DNA of 64,000 nt from Acinetobacter defluvii. Lineage in GTDB: Bacteria > Pseudomonadota > Gammaproteobacteria > Pseudomonadales > Moraxellaceae. The position numbers and the translations under genes were made by a program. Each line of letters opens with the position of its first letter. Within the stretch, counting starts at the first letter, position 1. Under the pieces are notes generated by a model. The model was not told the origin of the DNA. It ran no database searches and saw only the letters and a program-made list of their open reading frames with translations. The DNA lies in NCBI RefSeq assembly GCF_001704615.3, contig NZ_CP029397.2:1-64000 (forward strand), written 5' to 3'. This document shows, piece by piece, positions 20,953 through 32,803 of the stretch.

Positions 20953-23064
20953 ATGAATACATATATTAATCAACCTTTTGCTGATGATATGCAACAAGGT
21001 GAAGTGGATAGTTTTTCTGAAATTCATCCACTGGCGAAGCTATGGGCTTTGCGTTTCTTGGTGGAGTTGGGCGGTGCAAAAGAATTTATTTGTGATAATT
21101 GTTTTAGTCATCAATGGATTGCAAAACAGTTAGGTTTTTCAGAAGGCTTATGTACAGATCAGTTTAATGAGCAATTGGCACATCAAGAGTTAAATCAACT
21201 CTATCAAAATATTGAGCAACAACATTTAAGACAACCATTTCAGCTCAGTGCTGAATTGCAATTTAATTTAAAGCTTTTACAGCAATTGCTAGATTTAAAT
21301 GATGTTGAATGTTTGATATTGGCTTTTGTGGTGCTGTTAAATAGTGAACAATTACTTGATGATATTGCTGATACTATTGGTGAGTTAACAGCATCTAAAA
21401 CTTTACGTGCTATGACTGTGGTGTTGAAAGTGCCTTATGACGACATTCGTCAAGCTTTGTCGGTGCAAGGGCGTTTGCATCGGAGTGGTTTGATCAGCAT
21501 ACAGCAGCATTACCGCAACTATTTACGTGGCAAATTAAGTCTGGTTTCTAACCAGTTGGTGGATAAATTATTGGTTCAAGCCAATGATGTCATGGATTTA
21601 TTTGCTGGTACGATTAATAAAAGTGATGCTGCTGAACTGACATTACAGGATTATCCACATCTTGAAAAAGATTTAAGTTTGTTATTAGCGTACTTAAAAC
21701 AAGTCAAAAATAACAAACAAAAAGGGGTTAATATTTTCCTATACGGCAGTTCTGGTACAGGAAAAACCCAGTTATGCAAAGTGATCGCTAAGCAACTTGC
21801 TGTACAACTGTTTGAAATCTCTTATGAGGATGAAGACGGAGATGCCATTTCTGCGACAGGACGTTTATGTGCCTATCGTGCGGCACAGTGTATTTTTGAC
21901 AGTCAGTCGGCTTTATTGATGTTTGATGAAATCGAAGATGTTTTTAATGACACTGAAAATGGCATGGGCATGAAAAGCACTGCGCAAAGTCGTAAAGCTT
22001 GGGTCAACCGTATCTTAGAGCAGAATCGTACCCCCACGATTTGGGTTTCAAATTCCGATCAACTTGATCCTGCATTTATACGTCGTTTTGATCTGGTACT
22101 TGAAATCAAAGTACCTCCGAAAAAACAACGACTGCAATTTATTTCAAAACAATGTACTGATGACGTTGATCCACTGTATCAAGAAGCATTTGCCAATGTT
22201 GAGCAACTTTCGCCTGCGATTCTAAATCGTAGCTATAAAGTAGCAAAAATGGCGAAAATGCAAAATGAAACTTTGGCGGTACAAGCCAGTATGCGCAAAC
22301 TTATTTCCAATACGCTGAAAGCACAAGGATTTCAGGCGGTAAAATTGCAAGACAGCAATGCTTTGCCTAAATTTTACGATCTAAATTACATCAATACCAA
22401 AGCTGATCTCCAACAGATTGCGAAAGGGATACAGCAACATGGTTTTGGTCGTTTGTGCTTATATGGTGCATCAGGTACGGGAAAAACCGCATTTGCACGT
22501 TGGTTGGCGGAATACTTGGATCAACCGCTTTTGGTAAAACGTGGTTCAGATTTGATCTCACCTTGGGTGGGACAAACCGAGCAGAACTTAGCAAAAGCGT
22601 TTAGTGATGCAGAGGAACAACAAGCGGTTTTATTGCTAGATGAGGTCGATGGTTTGTTACAAGATCGACGCCAAGCAACAAAATCTTGGGAAATTTCTCA
22701 AGTCAACGAGTTCTTGGTGCAGATGGAAAGCTTTAATGGCATTGTTGTAGCAACGACAAATCGCTTTGAAGAATTAGACCAAGCTGCTTTACGCCGTTTT
22801 GACTTTAAAATGCATTTTGATTTCTTAAATTATGCACAGCGTTTGACATTATTAGAAAATGTTTGCGAGCAACTTCATCTTGAAGTGAATGAAGCACAGG
22901 TGAAAAACCAGCTACATAGTTTAAATAAACTGAGCGCAGGCGATTTTGCAGTGATTATTCGTCAAGCATGTTTCAAACCCTTTGAACATGTCAATGCAGT
23001 TTTACAGCATTTAGAAGAAGAAATGTCTGTGAAATACAAAATATCAGGAAAAATGGGTTTCTAA
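20953..23064 (+). CDS. Double AAA+ ATPase of unknown role
   Basis: This protein of about 703 residues has an N-terminal helical region of roughly 230 residues and two AAA+ modules. The first has Walker A GSSGTGKTQ and Walker B LLMFDEIEDVF. The second has Walker A GASGTGKTA and Walker B VLLLDEVDGLL, followed by ATTNRFEELDQAALRRFD, a typical sensor and arginine-finger region. There is no signal peptide, membrane segment or protease domain. The second module resembles FtsH/p97-type ATPases. An ATG at 20920 is also in frame but lies inside an inverted repeat, so I chose 20953; neither has a good ribosome-binding site. The target is unknown. Confidence 0.85.
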   Translation: MNTYINQPFADDMQQGEVDSFSEIHPLAKLWALRFLVELGGAKEFICDNCFSHQWIAKQLGFSEGLCTDQFNEQLAHQELNQLYQNIEQQHLRQPFQLSAELQFNLKLLQQLLDLNDVECLILAFVVLLNSEQLLDDIADTIGELTASKTLRAMTVVLKVPYDDIRQALSVQGRLHRSGLISIQQHYRNYLRGKLSLVSNQLVDKLLVQANDVMDLFAGTINKSDAAELTLQDYPHLEKDLSLLLAYLKQVKNNKQKGVNIFLYGSSGTGKTQLCKVIAKQLAVQLFEISYEDEDGDAISATGRLCAYRAAQCIFDSQSALLMFDEIEDVFNDTENGMGMKSTAQSRKAWVNRILEQNRTPTIWVSNSDQLDPAFIRRFDLVLEIKVPPKKQRLQFISKQCTDDVDPLYQEAFANVEQLSPAILNRSYKVAKMAKMQNETLAVQASMRKLISNTLKAQGFQAVKLQDSNALPKFYDLNYINTKADLQQIAKGIQQHGFGRLCLYGASGTGKTAFARWLAEYLDQPLLVKRGSDLISPWVGQTEQNLAKAFSDAEEQQAVLLLDEVDGLLQDRRQATKSWEISQVNEFLVQMESFNGIVVATTNRFEELDQAALRRFDFKMHFDFLNYAQRLTLLENVCEQLHLEVNEAQVKNQLHSLNKLSAGDFAVIIRQACFKPFEHVNAVLQHLEEEMSVKYKISGKMGF

Positions 23065-23090
23065 GTTTTCTGAAAATGAGTTCAACAATA

Positions 23091-23118
23091 AAAAATCTCG
23101 CATTTGTGCGGGATTTTT
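23091..23118 (+). terminator. Intrinsic terminator after the AAA+ ATPase gene
   Basis: AAAATCTCGCA and TGCGGGATTTT pair, with one G-T wobble, around TTTG and are followed by a T run. Confidence 0.85.
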
Positions 23119-23212
23119 TTATAAAAATGCTCAAAAAATAGGTGAAAAAAGCTCTTTTTGCGTGTTTTAGTCGAAATAATATCCACACGAGCAAAAAGCA
23201 TTAAAAAAGGGG

Positions 23213-23240
23213 TTGCGTCTGTTTTGAAATACTGTAGAAT
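23213..23240 (+). promoter_or_regulatory. rRNA operon promoter P1 (candidate)
   Basis: TTGCGT (23213-23218) and TAGAAT (23235-23240) are spaced by 16 bp, about 350 bp before the 16S gene. No ORF intervenes. Confidence 0.6.
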
Positions 23241-23352
23241 GCACATCCATCGGCGGTGATGAAGATTAAAACTTCTGCTAAAACAGTGGCTTAGCATTAA
23301 GTGGTTAAGTTGGGTTTTAGGAAGAGGGGTTGAAAATAATTTTCATTACATG

Positions 23353-23380
23353 TTGACTTTCTACTTTAAGAGAGTAATAT
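23353..23380 (+). promoter_or_regulatory. rRNA operon promoter P2 (candidate)
   Basis: TTGACT (23353-23358) and TAATAT (23375-23380) are spaced by 16 bp and lie downstream of P1, the usual tandem arrangement for rrn operons. Confidence 0.65.
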
Positions 23381-23433
23381 AGCCGACCTAGCTTGATGCT
23401 GACGAAGCATTAAGAAGATCATTAAGAGTATAT

Positions 23434-23454
23434 GAAGAACAACTTGTGTGGATT
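23434..23454 (+). other. 16S precursor processing stem, 5' arm
   Basis: GAAGAACAACTTG-TGTGGATT here is complementary, with a one- or two-base bulge, to 25151-25172 just after the 16S gene. Such long stems are cut by RNase III to release pre-16S rRNA. Confidence 0.75.
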
Positions 23455-23588
23455 TTTACTGATTGATTAATCGAAATATTATCATTGATTGATTGGTTTA
23501 AATTACTCGAAGTTTATTTGAGAGAATTTGTCAGTAATTGATGAGCCAGAATTGGTGTCTTATTCTATAATAAAGGCACAAATGATTT

Positions 23589-25127
<1,539 letters not shown>

Positions 25128-25150
25128 ACGAAAGATTGACGATTGGTAAG

Positions 25151-25172
25151 AATCCACAACAAGTTGTTCTTC
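25151..25172 (+). other. 16S precursor processing stem, 3' arm
   Basis: AATCCACAAC followed by AAGTTGTTCTTC pairs with 23434-23454 across the 16S gene. It is the partner arm of the RNase III site. Confidence 0.75.
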
Positions 25173-25186
25173 ATTGATGTATCTGA

Positions 25187-25263
<77 letters not shown>

Positions 25264-25336
25264 TTCTGACTAACAAAATATTTGAATGAGAGTTTAAGTA
25301 TTGAATGCAGGAAATTAGATATATTGGTCTTAAGCT

Positions 25337-25412
25337 GGGGACTTAGCTTAGTTGGTAGAGCGCCTGCTTTGCACGCAGGAGGTCAGGAGTTCGACTCTCC
25401 TAGTCTCCACCA
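25337..25412 (+). tRNA. tRNA-Ala (TGC)
   Basis: The 76-nt cloverleaf has acceptor GGGGACT/AGTCTCC, anticodon stem CCTGC/GCAGG with anticodon TGC, T loop TTCGACT and an encoded CCA. It is the second spacer tRNA. Confidence 0.97.
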
Positions 25413-25804
25413 AGTACTTTCAAGAGTACGAGCTAAAATAGATTATAGAAATTAATGAATTTGATGAAAATTGAATTGATTAATTTCTGTGATTTATCAC
25501 AGTTTACTACGTGCTGACGAGGCAGTAGTTAATCATTAACAGAATATATTTGAGTTGAAATAAATTGTTCATACTCGTTTCAATTAAACATAAGAATATG
25601 ACACGCAAGTGACATGTTTGAATGTTTGAAAGAAATTGAGTTACTAGCGATAAAACTGAATCAAGCGTTTTGGTATATGAATTTAGATTGAAGCTGTACA
25701 GTGCTTAAGTGCACAGACAACAAACTGTAGGTTTGATAAATATGAATATTTATTAAATTGTCTTAATCCTACTTGTAGGGATTAACGACTGTTTGGGGTT
25801 GTAT
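25413..25804 (+). other. tRNA-Ala to 23S spacer
   Basis: This transcribed spacer holds no gene. Its last part, CTGTTTGGGG then TTGTATAGTCAAG (25789-25811), pairs with 28689-28712 after the 23S gene, allowing one bulge. This is the RNase III processing stem of pre-23S rRNA. Confidence 0.75.
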
Positions 25805-28688
<2,884 letters not shown>

Positions 28689-28698
<10 letters not shown>

Positions 28699-28712
28699 CA
28701 ACACCCAAACAG
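28689..28712 (+). other. 23S processing stem, 3' arm
   Basis: CTTGACTATACAAC followed by ACCCAAACAG pairs with 25789-25811 across the 23S gene. Confidence 0.7.
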
Positions 28713-28901
28713 TTGTATATGAACTTCGAAAGAAGTGAGCATCAATCGATTCATAAAAGATCAAAGATACTTGATTTAGTTAAAAAGCTAGTTACAATAC
28801 CAACTCAAATAAATTTCTGTTAATAACTCATTTGACCAAAGCTAGGCACATCGAAGCACAAAGCATCGTAATTAAGACCAAGTGATTAATCATAAGCAGT
28901 T

Positions 28902-29017
28902 TGCTGGCGACAATAGCAAGAGTGAACCACCTGATCCCTTCCCGAACTCAGAAGTGAAACCTCTTTGCGCTGATGGTAGTGTGGGGTTACCCATGTGAGA
29001 GTAAGTCATCGCCAGCT
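28902..29017 (+). rRNA. rrf: 5S ribosomal RNA
   Basis: The terminal helix GCTGGCGA/TCGCCAGC closes a ~115-nt RNA with the conserved CCGAACTCAGAAGTGAAAC segment. It is the last gene of the operon. Confidence 0.95.
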
Positions 29018-29026
29018 TTTAAATCT

Positions 29027-29060
29027 AAAACACCCTCTGTCAAAAGACAGAGGGTGTTTT
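29027..29060 (+). terminator. rRNA operon terminator
   Basis: AAAACACCCTCTGTC and GACAGAGGGTGTTTT form a 15-bp perfect stem with an AAAA loop and a T tract. Confidence 0.95.
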
Positions 29061-29130
29061 TTTATAGGGATAAAATAAGTTGGAATATAATCAATTAGAA
29101 TAGCCATTAATAAGACAAACAGGTTATAGA

Positions 29131-29402
29131 ATGATTCATAAAAGATTATATATTGTACTTATATTTAATTTATTCCTTGGAATTCAACACGTATGTACTG
29201 ATGTTGATGAGGGCTTACAAGCCTATGCTAAAAAAATATTCTAATATTCTAATATTCTAATATTCTAATATTCTAATATTCTAATATTCTAATATTCTAA
29301 TATTCTAAAGCCTTTAGTGAGTTTAATGAGTCAGCAAAGCAAGGAAATACTCAAGCTATACATTATTTCGCAATATGCAAAAAGTACAAAAAAGAGAGTT
29401 AA
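29131..29402 (+). pseudogene. Broken Sel1-like repeat protein gene
   Basis: An ATG at 29131 starts a signal-peptide-like sequence (MIHKRLYIVLIFNLFLG) followed by DVDEGLQAYAKK, then runs into an 8-bp tandem repeat and stops at its first TAA. After the repeat a different frame encodes AFSEFNESAKQGNTQAIHY, a good Sel1/TPR-like segment, ending at 29402. The two halves together look like the start of a small secreted Sel1-repeat protein. The repeat destroys every frame, because TAA occurs in all three frames within any 24 bases of it. I read this as a pseudogene. Confidence 0.7.
29237..29308 (+). repeat. 8-bp tandem repeat (TTCTAATA)n, about nine copies
   Basis: The unit TTCTAATA is repeated without interruption about nine times. 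It lies inside the broken Sel1-like gene, directly after a run of seven A. Confidence 0.95.
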
Positions 29403-29770
29403 GATTTAATGTATTGAGCATCTGAATTTATTTTAAGTGAATAGATCTTCTTAACACTCGAATGATTTATTGATATTCATGAAATCAATTCAGAAAAATA
29501 TAAAATTTTTTAGAAAATATCAAGATATTTATAATTTAAAATGTGCCTAAAATCGTAAAAATGAAGTATTTAAAATCGTATTGTGAGAAAGTTAAAAGAA
29601 TACTAACTGTTTGTAAATTAAATATTTATGTAATTTATATGTCTATAAATTTTTATTATCCCTATGTCTAATTGTTCATAAAAAGAGGCTTATGTATATT
29701 TCGCCAACTTTGAATTTTACTAAAAAATTCATGTGAAATTTTGGACAAGTACTCATGGGAGATGAGAACG
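29403..29770. other. AT-rich gene-free stretch
   Basis: This region leads up to the AAHS transporter gene and presumably carries its promoter. I see no ORF, repeat or clear operator. Confidence 0.5.
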
Positions 29771-31120
29771 ATGACAATGGAAAACATCGATATTAATTCT
29801 GTAGTCGATAAGGCGAAATTCACTCCGTTTCACTTCAATGTAGTGGCTTGGTGTTTATTGATTATTTTATTTGATGGTTATGATCTAGCAATTAATGGGG
29901 TGGTTTTGCCTCTTTTAATGCAAGATTGGGGATTATCTGCGGTACAAGCAGGTATGTTGGCAAGTACAGCACTCGCAGGGATGATGTTTGGTGCAATGTT
30001 TTTTGGCTCTTTGGCTGATAAAATTGGTCGTAAAAAAGTCATTATGATCTGCATTGTGTTATTTAGTGGTCTTACTTTTGCAGGTGGTTTTGCTTCTAAT
30101 CCAACTGAGTTTGCAATTTTACGCTTTTTAGCAGGTTTAGGAATTGGTGGGGTAATGCCGAACCTCGTTGCGCTAACTTCTGAATATGCCCCGATGAAAA
30201 TGCGTAGCACATTAGTTACTACTATGTTTAGTGGCTATGCTGTGGGTGGCGTCATGGCTGCATTATTGGGTGCATGGTTTACTCCAAATTTTGGTTGGCA
30301 AATTATGTTTTTTATCGCAGGTATTCCTTTGTTTTTATTGCCTGTGATTTGGAAGTTTTTACCTGAATCTTTGGCATTTATAGTGAAAGAAAATAAACAG
30401 GAAAAAGCCAGAACTATTGTACGTCGTTTGGCTCCAAACTTAACCCTAACAGAAAATACAACCTTTACTTTACCTAAAGTTGAAGTTCCTGAAGCGGCAA
30501 ACGTAGTAAGTTTGTTCCGTCGTGGGCGGGCAACCAATACGCTTTTATTTTGGTTGGCATTTTTCACATGCCTATTAACCATGTATGCATTGAGCAGTTG
30601 GTTGCCGAAGTTAATGATGGCAGCTGGTTATTCAATGGATAACAGTCTCATGTTTATGATGGTGATGAATGTTGGTGCTGTTGTAGGCATTGTGGGTGGT
30701 GGCGTTTTAGCAGACCGTTTTCATTTAAAACCTGTTTTAATGTGCCTCGGTATTGTAGGCGCAATTGTGATGAGTTTAATGGGCTTCCAATCAAATCAAT
30801 TCCTATTATACATTTTAGTATTCTTGGCTGGTGCAGCATCAATTGGTTCACAAATGCTGTTATATAGCTATGTTGCGCAATATTATCCGCTTGCGATTCG
30901 CTCAACAGGGATTGGCTGGTCTTCAGCGATTGGGCGTATGGGTGCAATTGTAGGACCAATTTTAATTGGTGGTTTATTAGGTATGAATTTGCCTGCACAT
31001 TTTAATTTTATTGCAGTCGGATTACCTGTGTTAATCACAGCAATTGCTGTAGCTTTAATTGTGAATGATGATGAAGTTGAAAAAGTAAGTGTAAGTTCAA
31101 GTGTTGCTGCAAAAGCTTAA
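29771..31120 (+). CDS. Aromatic acid:H+ symporter (AAHS family MFS)
   Basis: This 449-residue inner-membrane protein has twelve predicted membrane segments. It carries the MFS loop motif GSLADKIGRKK and the AAHS N-terminal motif FDGYDLAINGVVLP, in which Asp is needed for aromatic acid uptake in PcaK and BenK. Likely substrates are benzoate, hydroxybenzoate, vanillate or muconate; I cannot choose among them. The ATG at 29771 is placed 9 bases after GGGAG; an in-frame TTG at 29741 is less likely. No catabolic genes are adjacent. Confidence 0.9.
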   Translation: MTMENIDINSVVDKAKFTPFHFNVVAWCLLIILFDGYDLAINGVVLPLLMQDWGLSAVQAGMLASTALAGMMFGAMFFGSLADKIGRKKVIMICIVLFSGLTFAGGFASNPTEFAILRFLAGLGIGGVMPNLVALTSEYAPMKMRSTLVTTMFSGYAVGGVMAALLGAWFTPNFGWQIMFFIAGIPLFLLPVIWKFLPESLAFIVKENKQEKARTIVRRLAPNLTLTENTTFTLPKVEVPEAANVVSLFRRGRATNTLLFWLAFFTCLLTMYALSSWLPKLMMAAGYSMDNSLMFMMVMNVGAVVGIVGGGVLADRFHLKPVLMCLGIVGAIVMSLMGFQSNQFLLYILVFLAGAASIGSQMLLYSYVAQYYPLAIRSTGIGWSSAIGRMGAIVGPILIGGLLGMNLPAHFNFIAVGLPVLITAIAVALIVNDDEVEKVSVSSSVAAKA

Positions 31121-31136
31121 TTGAACTGACCTTTAG

Positions 31137-31161
31137 AGCCTCCATATATTGGAGGCTTTTT
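31137..31161 (+). terminator. Intrinsic terminator after the AAHS gene
   Basis: AGCCTCCA and TGGAGGCT form an 8-bp stem followed by TTTTT. Confidence 0.9.
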
Positions 31162-31324
31162 AATTTTTAGATTTGGTTTTAGAGAATTTTAAAAATAGTT
31201 TGTTATTTATAAAACGTTTTATAGATTGAAGGTTTACAGAATCTTAGAATTGCAACAACATTTCAATGTTGCTCTGAGCTTAACAAATACATAATATAAA
31301 TATTCTTATCATTGAGTTGTCATA

Positions 31325-31642
31325 ATGAAATTAAATTCATTTTCTCCTCTCCCTGAGGATGATGCTGAGCTGCATTTACCTGAACTTGTTTATTGGTCAT
31401 CTTTAGGTGATTTGCAGCAAGTAGAAAAGTGTCTTGCTGCTGGTGCAGATGCAAATACTACAGATGAAGAAGGTTATAGCGCATTGCAAGCTGCTGCTGA
31501 AAATGATCATTTAAATGTTGTAAAACTTTTAATTGAGCAAGGTGCAGATCTGCACTATAAATCACAATATACTGCTTTAGCACTTGCAGAAATGGCTGAA
31601 AATAAAGAGATCGTTGGGTATTTAAAAAGTCTATTAGGATAA
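31325..31642 (+). CDS. Small ankyrin-repeat protein
   Basis: This 105-residue cytosolic protein has about two and a half ankyrin repeats. The first is WSSLGDLQQVEKCLAAGADA, the next is EGYSALQAAAENDHLNVVKL with LLIEQGADLHYKS, and the last half-repeat is YTALALAEMAENKEIVGYLK. Ankyrin repeats mediate protein binding, but the partner is unknown. There is no signal peptide. It stands alone between terminators. Confidence 0.88.
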   Translation: MKLNSFSPLPEDDAELHLPELVYWSSLGDLQQVEKCLAAGADANTTDEEGYSALQAAAENDHLNVVKLLIEQGADLHYKSQYTALALAEMAENKEIVGYLKSLLG

Positions 31643-31649
31643 TAAAACA

Positions 31650-31783
31650 TAAAAAGAAACCCCATCATCCTGACGGGGTTTCTTTGTATTGGTTAGTTAG
31701 ATTTGACTCCTGTCTAATCTCACGTTCCTGATGCTCAGACCGATTATTGTTGTTTTGTGTCTGGGAAACTTCCTGTTCCCTAT
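31650..31783 (-). ncRNA. Candidate Rsm/Csr-type small RNA (CsrA sponge)
   Basis: The minus strand holds a predicted ~134-nt RNA that fits no ORF. Its first hairpin (31780-31763) is GGGAAC-AGGA-AGTTTCCC with AGGA in the loop. A second AGGA is at 31729-31726. A third is at 31711-31708 in GAC-AGGA-GTC. The intrinsic terminator (31682-31656: GAAACCCC/GGGGTTTC then TTTTT) has a fourth AGGA in its loop. A stretch of AAN triplets (31755-31743) lies between the first two. A -10-like TATTCT (31795-31790) and a GacA-like box upstream fit the start. This architecture is that of RsmX/Y/Z. The start point and function are inferred. Confidence 0.6.
31656..31682. terminator. Bidirectional terminator (ankyrin gene / candidate small RNA)
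   Basis: GAAACCCC and GGGGTTTC form an 8-bp stem with an 11-base loop and T runs on both strands. On the minus strand the loop reads GTCAGGATGAT. Confidence 0.9.
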
Positions 31784-31839
31784 GTCTATAGAATAGGCAG
31801 TTTTTAAAAACGTCGCTAGACGATATTTCCTGTAATTTA

Positions 31840-31857
31840 TGTAGGTTATTTCCTACA
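31840..31857 (-). promoter_or_regulatory. GacA/UvrY-like box upstream of the candidate small RNA
   Basis: On the minus strand this reads TGTAGGAAATAACCTACA, a perfect 6-6-6 palindrome. The Pseudomonas GacA site is TGTAAGNNATNNCTTACA. The match is complete except for one symmetrical change (A to G, T to C) in each arm, and includes the central AT. The centre is about 65 bp upstream of the predicted RNA start, as at rsmY and rsmZ. Confidence 0.55.
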
Positions 31858-31866
31858 AAGTGCCAT

Positions 31867-31894
31867 AAAAAAGCAGACCATCAGATCTGCTTTT
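31867..31894 (-). terminator. Terminator of the outer-membrane barrel gene
   Basis: AAAAGCAGA and TCTGCTTTT form a 9-bp stem with a T run on the minus strand, 26 bp beyond the stop codon. It separates this gene from the candidate small RNA. Confidence 0.85.
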
Positions 31895-31919
31895 ATTTTT
31901 GCTTTGGTATATAACACAC

Positions 31920-32669
31920 TTAGAAATGTGCATCTAAACCGATATATGGACCTTTGAACTCAAACTTCATATCTCGTTTATCTATGTCATCTAGTTCAAT
32001 ATTCATAACACGATAACCGACTTTTGCACCCAAATCTAATAACATGCTTTGTACAAAGTTATATTGTACTTCTGCTTGAGCATCTGTGATTTTGACATCA
32101 TTGACATTGGTATAAGTCGCTTCAGCTTTTGCGCTTAAGCCTGTAAATGGTAGCTTTCCACCCACTTCTGCATAAATAATAGGTGAATATTCATCTACAT
32201 CCACAGATGTGCCAAATTGTTTTACATCCCCATTTAAACGGGTCGCACCCACACCAATATCTGCTTTGATGATATTGTCCAAAATTTCATAATATAAAAT
32301 GAGATCTGTATGATCTAAATTAATTTCAGTTTTTTCTAATTTTTCTGGCGCAGTATTTGTTTCAGTATCAATATCTAATTTTGTATATTTTACTTTTACA
32401 TTTGGAATAATTGGAACAGGATGTTCAAAAGCGGCAGAAATTTGTACAGCTCCTTTGGTATCTAAATCATTTTTTAAATTTAATCCTGCATAAGGATCAA
32501 GTAATAAGTCATTTCCTGAATTACTCATTGAGCTGGTTGGATATTTAATTTGAGAAGTTCCATCCACATTCCAATAGCTAATATCCCCTTTTAAGCCAAT
32601 AAAGTCGGCTTGAGCAAATGAGCTTAATCCTAAAATAGCAACAAAAATAGATAATTGTTTTAACTTCAT
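31920..32669 (-). CDS. TIGR04219-like outer-membrane beta-barrel protein
   Basis: This 249-residue protein has a signal peptide (MKLKQLSIFVAILGLSSFAQA) and alternating hydrophobic strands ending in FKGPYIGLDAHF. The terminal aromatic residue is the usual signal for barrel insertion. The opening FIGLKGDISYWN matches the TIGR04219 family of small barrels. No function is known for the family. It is divergent from the aldehyde dehydrogenase gene. Confidence 0.85.
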   Translation of the reverse strand: MKLKQLSIFVAILGLSSFAQADFIGLKGDISYWNVDGTSQIKYPTSSMSNSGNDLLLDPYAGLNLKNDLDTKGAVQISAAFEHPVPIIPNVKVKYTKLDIDTETNTAPEKLEKTEINLDHTDLILYYEILDNIIKADIGVGATRLNGDVKQFGTSVDVDEYSPIIYAEVGGKLPFTGLSAKAEATYTNVNDVKITDAQAEVQYNFVQSMLLDLGAKVGYRVMNIELDDIDKRDMKFEFKGPYIGLDAHF

Positions 32670-32803
32670 ACGTTCCTCTGGCTGAAAATATGTATTTTGG
32701 GCAGATTGTTACTTAAATACATTTCATAGTTGTGCAAACTGAGCGCATGATATAGGGGTTTAAATGATTTTGCATTATCAGAATAAATGAAAGAGGATAA
32801 ATG

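Noticed and set aside
29237..29308. Phase-variation switch by the 8-bp repeat
   Set aside because: The unit contains TAA and every frame meets a stop within 24 bases of the array, so copy-number change cannot switch the gene on.
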